A stretch of DNA of 64,000 bases from Mermis nigrescens (taxonomy: Eukaryota > Nematoda > Enoplea > Mermithida > Mermithidae): assembly GCA_036768485.1 (NCBI GenBank), contig JAVLUZ010000154.1:22785577-22849576 (forward strand), written 5' to 3'. Under the pieces are notes generated by a model. It was not told the DNA's origin and did not search any database. It saw nothing but the letters and a program-made list of their open reading frames with translations. Both the position numbers and the translations under genes were made by a program. Within the stretch, counting starts at the first letter, position 1. Every line of letters starts with the position of its first letter. Shown here piece by piece: positions 35,301 through 45,500 of the stretch.

Positions 35301-36770
35301 GAGAAACGGGAGAAACGGCGAAACCATGATAAGCATAGGTAGGTAAGCACACCCGGAGCCTGGGAGAAACTGGGAGAAACGGCGAAACCATGATAAGCAT
35401 AGGTAACCACACCCGGAGCATGGGAGAAACGGGAGAAATGGCGAAACCATGATAAGCATACATAGGTAACCACACCCGGAGCCTGGGAGAAACGGGAGAA
35501 ACGGCGAAACCATGATAAGCATAGGTAACCACACCGGGAGCCTGGGAGAAACGACGAAACCATGATAAGCATAGGTAGATAACCACATCGGGAGCCTGGG
35601 AGAAACGGGAGAAACGGCGAAACCATGATAAGCATAGGCAACCACACCCGGAGCCTGGGAGAAACGGGAGAAACGGCGAAACCATGATAAGCATAGGTAA
35701 CCACACCGGGAGCCTGGGAGAAACGGGAGAAACGGCGAAACCATGATAAGCATAGGTAGGTAACCACACCGGGAGCCTGGGAGAAACGGGGGTAACGGCG
35801 AAACCATGATAAGCATAGGCAACCACACCCGGAGCCTGGGAGAAACGGGAGAAACGGCGAAACCATGATAAGCATAGGTAACCACACCGGGAGCCTGGGA
35901 GAAACGGGAGAAACGGCGAAACCATGATAAGCATAGGTAACCACACCGGGAGCCTGGGAGAAACGGGAGAAACGGCGAAACCATGATAAGCATAGGTAGG
36001 TAACCACACCGGGAGCCTGGGAGAAACGGGAGAAACGGCGAAACCATGATAAGCATAGGCAACCACACCCGGAGCCTGGGAGAAACGGGAGAAACGGCGA
36101 AACCATGATAAGCATAGGTAACCACACCGGGAGCCTGGGAGAAACGGGAAAAACGGCGAAACCATGATAAGCATAGGTACATAGGTAACCACACCGGAGC
36201 CTGGGAGGAACGGGAGAAACGGCGAAACCATGATAAGCATAGGTAACCACACCGGGAGCCTGGGAGAAACGGGAGAAACGGCGAAACCATGATAAGCATA
36301 GGTAGGTAACCACACCGGGAGCCTGGGAGAAACGGGGGAAACGGCGAAACCATGATAAGCATAGGTAACCACACCGGGAGCCTGGGAGAAACGGGAGAAA
36401 CGGCGAAACCATGATAAGCATAGGTAGGTAACCACACCGGGAGCCTGGGAGAAACGGGAGAAACGGCGAAACCATGATAAGCATAGGCAACCACACCCGG
36501 AGCCTGGGAGAAACGGGAGAAACGGCGAAACCATGATAAGCATAGGTAACCACACCGGGAGCCTGGGAGAAACGGGAGAAACGGCGAAACCATGATAAGC
36601 ATAGGTAGGTAACCACACCGGGAGCCTGGGAGAAACGGGAGAAACGGCGAAACCATGATAAGCATAGGCAACCACACCCGGAGCCTGGGAGAAACGGGAG
36701 AAACGGCGAAACCATGATAAGCATAGGTAACCACACCGGGAGCCTGGGAGAAACGGGAAAAACGGCGCAC
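32376..36770 (-). repeat. 59/63/67-bp minisatellite, about 70 units
   Basis: Basic 59-bp unit: GGTAACCACACCGGGAGCC, TGGGAGAAACGGGAGAAACG and GCGAAACCATGATAAGCATA, in that order. Variants add ggta (63) or ggtacata (67), or change the start to ggcaaccacacccgg. Variants alternate in a fixed order over long stretches, giving higher-order units of about 181 bp (59+63+59). Markers reading GGGACCACACTCGGAGCC recur at about 32563, 34284 and 35221. Because no stop codon occurs in any minus-strand phase, several very long open frames appear; these are not evidence of a protein. Confidence 0.95.
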
Positions 36771-36959
36771 TTACTGTAGTATGTCCCAGTGCTGATTAAA
36801 TGCCTAAATTAAATTTATATGGACGGATTAGTGCATTTAAAATGGGATAATTCCAGCCACTCGCCTTCACTGAGCTGATTTGCCCAATTACAGTAAATCG
36901 TCTTGTTACGCTTACTGTAGCCCTTAAAAAATTGACTAAAAAGCTCTCGAATAAGTGAA

Positions 36960-37445
36960 ACATGAGCTATAGGTAACCACACCTGGAGCCTGGAAGAAAC
37001 GGCGAAACCATGATAAGCATAGGTAACCACACCGGGAGCCTGGGAGAAACGGGAGAAACGGCGAAACCATGATAAGCATAGGTAACCAATCACACCAGGA
37101 GCCTGGGAGAAACGGGAGAAACGGCGAAATCATGATAAGCATAGGTAGGTAACCACACCTGGAGCCTGGGAGAAACGGCGAAACCATGATAAGCATAGGT
37201 AACCACACCGGGAGCCTGGGAGAAACGGGAGAAACGGCGAAACCATGATAAGTATAGGTAACCACATCCAGAGCCTGGGATAAACGGGGAAAACGGCGAA
37301 ACCATGATAAGCATAGGCAACCACACCCGGAGCCTAGGAAAAACGGGAGAAACGGCGAAACCATGATAAGCATAGGTAACCACACCGGGGGCCTGGGAGA
37401 AGCAGAAGAAACGGCGAAACCATGAAAAGCATAGGTAACCACACC
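36960..37445 (-). repeat. Second block of the 59-bp minisatellite
   Basis: About eight more diverged units after the 190-bp interruption, several truncated or carrying small deletions. Array edges are usually the most diverged part, which fits. Confidence 0.9.
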
Positions 37446-37560
37446 CGGAGAAACGTTTCTCCCGGGAGAAACGTTTTTCCCACCGGGAGAATTTTGATGG
37501 GAGAAACGTTTCTCCCGGGAGAAACGTTTTTGATAGGAGAATCGTTTCTCCCACCGGGGG
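37440..37560. repeat. Palindromic GGGAGAAACGTTTCTCCC tract
   Basis: Perfect 18-bp palindromes and near copies (CGGGAGAAACGTTTTTCCC, GGAGAATCGTTTCTCCC) repeated about five times. They fold into a chain of hairpins next to the right TIR. The core GGGAGAAACG is shared with the minisatellite unit. Confidence 0.9.
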
Positions 37561-37599
37561 AAACACTAGTGGGATTTACGGGTTGGCCCGAATTGTTAA

Positions 37600-39220
37600 T
37601 ACTTTCGAATCACCATAATGTAAAAAGAGTTTCAAGAATTGCATTATCGTGATATAAGTATTCTTTATATTATTTTTGTACGGGTTCAAATGCAATTAAA
37701 GTACCTACCTTGGCTTGCTTGTGCATGCAACACATATGCCAGTCAACGTTTGGTAAATCCTTCACTATTACTTTTTGATTACTCAGCTTTGTTATGTTTT
37801 ATTTATGATAATTAAAACTGACAAATTCAATAAAAGTTGAAAATGATAACCTTAATTAAAAATATCTACATTTTTTTACTTTTTCAATTAAGGTGAGCAA
37901 CATGAGCGCGTTTTCCTGTTAGGCAAATACAACAATTTTTTACAGTCTCGCTACACGTGCCAAAACTTGTCGTACAAAGCAACTTTTTTTGCCTAACATC
38001 GTTTTTATCAAGATGTTGCTTTTTTCGAGATGGGCATTTGGCACATTCTTCAATATGTAGGTACTATTGATACGTACATACTTGTATGGGCGCCTATACA
38101 TACTTATGTACGTTATGTATTGATAAGCTTCCGGAAAAATATCGTCGGTGTTACATACTGCGGTGACACACAAATTCGTGTCAAAGTTTATAAAAGTAGA
38201 CGAAAATTCTATCATGTATTTGCACTTACATAGATTCCTAGGAAGGTGAAAATCACATAAAAAGATAGAGGTTTTTGCGAAATGCGAATTAGGTCAGCAG
38301 GTTAACTTTCTACCTACCTACAATTCTCACATACACACACACAACAGATAGTAATGTAGGTAAGATGTACATATATATATGTATGTACCTACTTCAAAGC
38401 TAAAAAACAGTCTTTGCTTGATGAACGAAAATATTTTCTAGATGTACCTCGTATATACTGTACGTAAGAGTTGACTGAGAGTACCACATGATGATCATTT
38501 ATCCATTCATTTTTACATTCTATTCATCAGTTGCTTTATTTTTTCATTCAGGCAAGCAAACTCAGTTTATACTTATGCCTGCTGTATATGTACATATTTC
38601 GTAGACTGAGTATAATCACGAAACTGCGCATGGCTGAAAATCAATTACAAAAGTGATTTGAACCTGGCGCAAAAATGCATAGCGCACAGTGTACTGACCT
38701 CCGCTGACGCGCCTCTTTGAATAGCTATTAAAGTACTGGACTCAGACAAAAAGTGAATCTGGCTTTCTCTTAAAAGGACAAGCCTCGTTGAAATAATGCC
38801 ATGTAGTCATTTTAAGTGCAGATTAGCCAATTGCATAATTTAGGTAACCAAGTTGATGATTGATACGGCCGAAAATTTTTATCTTTCTCTTTATCTTCTA
38901 TATTACTCTATAGGCTACTAGATTACCAGTTGATAAACACAAATAGAAAATGATATTTTCTGGAATAAAACAAGGTCAAATTATAATCATGCTAAAAACG
39001 GTTAGAAACCAAAATATTCCTGTAAAAGTGCTTCAAAACGACCAGTGATCAATTATCATTGTTTTGACACTATTAAAATCTTTGTAAAGTCAATTTTTAA
39101 TATCGTTTCAGCTCAAAAAAAGTTTTAAAGCTGACTCCCATAGACCGGGCCGACGCCTAGACCTGTCATGCTACTAAACCCTTCTGGAAGGGGTCAAAAT
39201 TGCACATTGATAGCGACCAA
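37600..39220. other. Spacer upstream of the DOMON gene, no exon found
   Basis: AT-rich with TACCTACC and TACATATATATG-type microsatellites at about 38320-38395. The missing first exon(s) of the DOMON gene, with start codon and signal peptide, may be here or further left; I could not identify them. Confidence 0.4.
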
Positions 39221-39224
39221 ATTA

Positions 39225-39362
39225 TGAGATGTCTGTCTTAGGAATTGCAAAAACACCAAAAAATTCAATCCTGGGGTCTACCATAATCTGAGAGTGGTAT
39301 TTTGGATTATGAAGATTCTAAGCCCCCTCCCAATGCTCACATGTGGGCAAACCCCCCCCAAA
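39225..39362 (+). repeat. Family K fragment
   Basis: Partial copy with AATTCAATCCTGGGG and CACATGTGGGCAAACCCC; it ends just before the first recognised DOMON exon. Confidence 0.5.
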
Positions 39363-39405
39363 ACCCTCTTAAGAAAACGAACGTAACGATGTATGTTTTT
39401 TACAG

Positions 39406-39563
39406 TCAGATGCCAATGTTCGTTCAAATCTGACGATCTGTCGTACAACGCGTCCTGGCACCTGGATCCTAAAGATGAGTTAATTAATTTCGCAATCGAG
39501 ACAAAACATTCAACGACAGAACTTAACTCTTTCTGGACCGGAATAGGATTTGGAGATACTATG
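39406..39563 (+). CDS. DOMON gene exon a (first recognised)
   Basis: Acceptor tttttacag; two bases finish a codon, then RCQCSFKSDDLSYNASWH through to SFWTGIGFGDTM, donor ATG|GTATGG. The upstream exon must end in phase 1. Confidence 0.85.
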
Positions 39564-42500
39564 GTATGGTATGAATGGATGCATGTGTAGTGTATGATCA
39601 AATGCACAGCATGAACAGTCTGGGACTCTGGAGGTCAGCCGGCGCAGGGTAAATTCGTGAGTCTTTTTTTGATCAATATGACCTCGAAATTTAGTATAAA
39701 TGCTAAAATAGCGAATAAAATACAATGTTACTCTACGCTGATAAATTTTAAGCAGTTTTAAGGAAAATTTTCGATTTTAATCCATTTTTGATCTTCATTT
39801 TGCCTCATTTTCCTTTGCATGTACCTACATTTTTGCGCAATAATCATTCGAATTGTCAGATGCTCTGCTATATCTTAATAAATCACTGTTTTAGACTTCA
39901 TTCGTTTGCTCGATTTTATAATTAACCTAACTGTTATATACTATGTAAATCATGGCGCGACTTCTTATGGTTTTTACACACATGTACGAAGGCTGACGCT
40001 TTAGGTTACTAGGGATCATTTAATTGTCTGTTTAATCAAATTTATTAATTTTAAATAAAATTTGATTAATTTAATTAAATAATTATGATCTGCTATAGCA
40101 CTCATTGAAAATTTCTGAATGTCATAGACAAAAGCTAAATAGTGTCATCTTAGGTAGCGCGTTAGCGCGTACCTATAATATACTTGGGTACCCCTAACAC
40201 CTGTGCACCCCCCTACAGCTATAACGGGACACTTCTGGAAGGTGCGGTTTTTTTAAAAGAAAGATAATAAAAAAATTCGCTGCCCGTGTTTTTTGTTTTT
40301 CTTGAAACTCAAAACTGACTGTGTAAAGAAGGTGTAAAGTTTTCGTGTAACGTTATAACATAGGACGAATTTTGGGACCTTTTTGTCACGGCATGTGGAC
40401 TACTGAGTATTGATGACTCAAACAATTAAACAGCATAGGATTATAGAGGGATGGATTTTACAGAACAGTATTTTTTGTTTTTTGAAATTCGCATTAGTTC
40501 TCGAATGGCAGTGTAAAGAGAGCGAAAATCTGGGGGTGAAAAAGCACTTTTTGGTCGAGTTTTCAACCTGCCTATGTCTGATACTAACTCCGGTTATGAG
40601 TTTTTTAAAATGTTTTCTCACAGAAATGTAGAGCGGATCAAGGGCTACATTCTGCATATAAGCAAAGTCTTTTACGCTCTATGGCGAGTTAGATCCTGGG
40701 GTTTAAAGTTTACACTCTAGTGGATGGTGTAATAAACTGATTTTGAGTAAGATTTCTCTGCCAAATTTTTTCGCTTATGAGTCAGGGTAAATTGAATACA
40801 GCAGCAATAAAGTGTCTCTCAGGGGCTACACATCGCAGCAAACTGCTTTTAAAAAAACGCAATATTGAGTTATTTATGGGGGTGTAAAGTTCGAAATCAG
40901 AGGTAAAAGTGGGCGAAAAAACACGTTTTTTCCGAATTTTGATTAATAAATCATACCAAATAATTTTTGCAAGAGAATTTTGGCACACAGGAATGTACTA
41001 CGATTTAAAAGCTACAAATTGTACCAAACCGAATTTCTTTAAACTCAATGGGGAGTTCGGTACGGAATTTTAAAGTTTACAGTGTTCTAAATGATGGAAA
41101 ATACGTTTTTGTTGCGTTTTTTTGTTCGCCATTTTCTCCGTCCAGAAGTCGGGATAAGTCCAATAGAATAAAAATAAAGTGCTTTATATCGGGTGCATGT
41201 CAAAACAAATTGTCTATACTCTATACATTAATATTTAGCGAGTGTAAAGTCAAAAATTTGGTGTTTAAAATGCGTTTCTGTCTTCTTTTTTCTGCCTGCT
41301 TCTCCGGTTATGAGTCAGGGACACGATTATCAAGTCTAGAAATGGACCAGGAACCAAATTTGATATGCCAGTGTGGCGCATATGTTTACACTCCACAGTG
41401 TTGTAAAGTGGTTTACAACTGTTGTTAGTTTGCCCATAGAACATTATGGACACTTAATTTTTTCATAAATATTAATCGTAATATCGGAACAATATCAAAA
41501 TTACGAATCTGACCAAAATCTTCTTTACACTAGGTGTTTACATGAAGTTTACACTACATATGTATTTATCTTCGTTTTTGAGCATTCCAGAAACCTAATT
41601 TTTTCCTGGAGTCTAGAAATTTTCAAAGAATCAAATGTGATACGTCACGTAGGCGCGTTTGTTTACATCTAACAGTGATGTAAAGCAGTTTACACTCATT
41701 GTTGATTTGTCCTCAGACCATTGTAGACATGCAATTTTTTCATAAATGTTCATAATAATATCCGAGTAATATCAGATTTACAAATCGGAATAAAATCCTC
41801 TTTACACTAGGCGGTTGTGTAAAGTTTACACTGCCTATTAATCTTCGTTCTAGAGCTTTGCGAAAACCTGAATTTTTTGCCGAAATCTGAAAATTTACAT
41901 GGAATCAAATAAGGGACGTCAGCTGGGCGCGTTTGTTTACACTCAACAGTGATGTAAAGTGGTTTACATCTGTGTCTATTTGTCATTAAACCGTTATGGA
42001 GACGTAATTTTTTCATGAATGTTGATCGTAATATCCGAGTAACATCGAGTTTACAAATCCGACTAAAAGCTTCTTTACACTCGTTGCTGGTGTAAAGTTT
42101 ACACTATATAATAAGCTTCATTCTAGAGCCTCACGGTAACTTATTTTTTCTTTAAAGTCGTACAATATATATGGAAACAGATGTGATACGTCTGCTAGGG
42201 GCGCATGAAGAGTACTGTAAAGTGATTAACACCTAATATTAATTTGTTCTTAGAAAATTATAGAGGTTTCATTTCTTAATAAATGCTGATCGTTATATCA
42301 GAGCAATATCGAAATTATTAATCCCACTAAAATTCTTTACAATCTTGTGTAAAGTTTAAAATGTAAATTAAATTGAGCTCTAGAAAGTTTTGGAAGCATA
42401 TTTCTTTACAGGATGTTCTACGTAACATAAGAATTAGTAATCAGAATGTTTGTTTCTTCTACAACTAGTAACTTTGTAAAGTTTAAACTATTCAATTATC

Positions 42501-45500
42501 AGAAGAACCGCACAGTAAATGAAATCTAGTATTGTACTTCCAAATCTTGCTAATTAAACGTGGGGTACTAGCAAAGAAAAATGCTCCGATGGAACAAAAA
42601 AGGGGAATATACTTGGGATTGTGAATTATCGAGGATGTAAAAGGAGGGGACAAGGAAAAATCTCCCTATGTTATATGCCAAGAATCGCAAAATATGTAAA
42701 AAATCAGACTTTCTCTAAGCAACGCAAAAAATCGATGTATATTCTGCGGCCAACAGATTAAAATAAATATTCAACCATAAAAATGATTGAAAAAGCAGCA
42801 CGTTAGCTATGCAGTAGCTATGGGAAATGATATTGAGTAAACTAACAGTCTTCTAAGCCAATTGAATAAAATAGCAAACATCGAAGACAATTGGAGACAT
42901 GGTTGGTTTAAAACAGTAGGAAACGCGCAAGTTGACTTGAAACAGACTAAATGTAGCTACACTAGCATGCCCGAAACGATTGTGTGCACTAATCAATCGG
43001 CTCCTGCTTTGCTTGCTATAATGCTCATAACAAAATAAAACAACTACAAATACAATACCTTTTAGTTTTCTATCAATCAGGTGCCAGCAATTTAAAAAAG
43101 TAACCTTAATAGATTTCGTTTATACACTCTTATCCGAAACTTCGAACATTATTTAAAAAAGACACTTTTTTAGAGGCCGCAGAATATACATCGATTTTTT
43201 GCGTTGCTTAGAGAAAGTCTGATTTTTTACATATTTTGCGATCCTTGGCATATAACATAGGGAGATTTTTCCTTGTCCCCTCCTTTTACATCCTCGATAA
43301 TTCACAATCCCAAGTATATTCCCCTTTTTTGTTCCATCGGAGCATTTTTCTTTGCTATTAGATCTCATCGACACGAGGCGCCGAAAAAATTTCGAAGTCG
43401 GCTACTAATGATAACAAAAAAAATCATGAAAAAATACATATCCATTTTTATCCTGGGAACTACGTTGAGCATGAGACAACGGTCGCCTCTTGACTTCGTC
43501 CTTGTAATTTACTCTATGCCAGTCGTCAATAAGCGACAGTTTTTTTAGCTGAAATAAATTTTAGGATAATAAAATTTCGATGTGAAAAAATGGCATCTTT
43601 TTAAGGAGAACTATTTAAAAGTCGTTCTTCAGATTTTTATGCCGTGCTGCAAATGCAATTCGGCTCCTTGTTCTTGAACAACCATAAATATTATTAAACA
43701 TTCTTCACTTATCCCAAGCACAGATGTGCGTGGTGGTCTGCGTAATATGGACCCTCCAGATTAAGAAAGACTTTACAAAATTAGAGACCCCTAAATTATG
43801 GTTTCTGCAGCTTTTCTGTTTTCTCGCGATTTTTTTGGACTTCATAAAGAGATCTCAATAAGAAACGTCGAAAAGCGATGATCTTGCCCTTATATCTATT
43901 TTTGTGTAACATTCTGACCGTTGAAATTTTTGAACCCCGTTAGACCCACGAATTTAGGCGCCAATCATGTATGCCTGATCACAAAACCGCAGAATAGATT
44001 TTATTTTTTGCATGAACACAGAGCAAGCTTCATACTGCAAAAATTTCTCAGCCGGCTGGCTTGTATGCTAGTTGTCTTGTCCTGTCTGTGCGGCACAAAT
44101 AAAACGTAGATACTTACCTACATAACTACTCTAAAAAGGTAAGACACCATAAACTCGCGTGTTAACCTTGAGGGGTCACTATAAATCATTATTCACTTCA
44201 ACGGACTGAAATAAACTATATTTTTTCTTCCGTTTTCTAAATTTTTACAATGACTGCTAGGCATTATTATTTTTGTTAAGATTCTTATTTTTGAAAATTT
44301 GGCTTTAAAAACTAAATTGAATTTAGTATTTATAAAATTTTTATTATCTCAATAACTTGATGACTTTCGTTCCATTGCAGAGAAACAGCGACATTGTGAT
44401 GGTTTCCGTTTTAAATGGGCGCGTAATAGTTTTTGATTGGTAAGTGCTTATATGAATGTACATCTTTTTCGTATAGGTTTTAGCGATCAACTCTCATTTT
44501 CATTAGTGATACTTTAGTAAGCAGCTATGAAAGAAACAATATTTCGAGTTTTCATGTCTCGTTCTTAACGGCGGTATAAATAACGTCAATAAGATAAAAA
44601 ATAGATTTTAATAAACGAAGCACTATTTGATAGGAATATTTTTGAATTTTTGAATTTAATGAGATAAATTGCACTAAATGACGCCATTTAGGCGAGAAGT
44701 TTTTCACTTCTTCATGAATATGCTCAGTTCAGTTTAATTGATTTAACTTCAAATGTTGCCACAAAACGCAATATTTAGTCATGGGATTGGCCACCAAGAA
44801 CCGATGGTGGATAAAAAACAGGACTTGAAGAATGTTAAGACCTATTTAGTCAGCGGTAATCATTTGAAAGTCGAATTTTCACGTCTAATCGAAGCATTCG
44901 ATTACGATGATAAACCTCTGATGGACAAGTCAAAGAATTTCTGCCAGGATTTTATTTTTCCTGTATCCGGTGGCGGCGTAGTAGACGTCGAAGTAGATCA
45001 AAGAATAGCTAACAAAAAACACCACAAGGTGCCATTGGTCAAACGAATCTGCAACATAGCCCAATGTACGACTTTCAATGAACCCGTAAAGAAAGCTAAC
45101 GCAAGTACGTGTAATTTTATGCGTTTGAAACACCAAGGCATATAACTCAGAAAATAGAGTACAATTCTGAAGTCTTTGCACTAGATTATACGCAATCAGG
45201 CGCGGATTTAGAGGAAGCGGGGGAGCGGCCCTTCGTCATCAAAAAACAGTTGGGCGCAATAAATAATAATCTGCACTTTTTCAGTTTTAGCCATTTTTTG
45301 TCTCGATTCTTCAAATTTTTCCGACGGTTCGCATTGGATATTTACTGAATTTCTTGCACCTTAAAAACTTTATTTTCACGTCAGCATAGTTGTTAACGTA
45401 CATAACAAGGATTCTTTACTTTTTACTTTGATTTATCGAGTATTTTTCGGTGCTTTGTGCCGATTTTTGCACTAATTTTACGCAATTTTTTGTAGAAAAC

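Larger units (their letters stand above)
32309..37589. mobile_element. TIR element with an 8-bp duplication carrying a minisatellite
   Basis: Left end GGCCCAACCCGTAAATCC, then TACTAATG; right end is the inverse GGGCCAACCCGTAAATCC, then CACTAGTG: 23 of 26 bases agree. The octamer gaattgtt occurs exactly at 32301-32308 and 37590-37597, outside the ends. Between them are the minisatellite blocks, a 190-bp non-repetitive segment (36771-36959), and a palindromic tract near the right end. No transposase is encoded, so movement would need another element. 8-bp duplications occur in hAT, P and Merlin-type elements; I cannot say which applies. Confidence 0.82.

Noticed and set aside
32329..36736. Minus-strand open frames of more than 1400 codons
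   Set aside because: They are translations of a 59/63/67-bp tandem repeat, open in all three frames because the unit lacks stops in any phase. No start context, domain or splice structure supports a protein.
32376..37445. CRISPR-like regular array
   Set aside because: Units are contiguous with no unique spacers, the period varies by 4-bp insertions, and the host is eukaryotic.
40151..40200. TATAATA after the palindrome in family V as a promoter
   Set aside because: It is present in every V copy with no downstream gene, so there is no reason beyond AT content to call a promoter.
40410..41453. Several 70-126-codon ORFs
   Set aside because: Equivalent frames appear in the family V copy at 49.1-50.9 kb, so they are repeat-derived, and they are broken differently in each copy.
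44930..45181. Minus-strand 83-codon ORF
   Set aside because: It is the antisense shadow of DOMON exon c, which has matching splice sites and domain homology on the plus strand.
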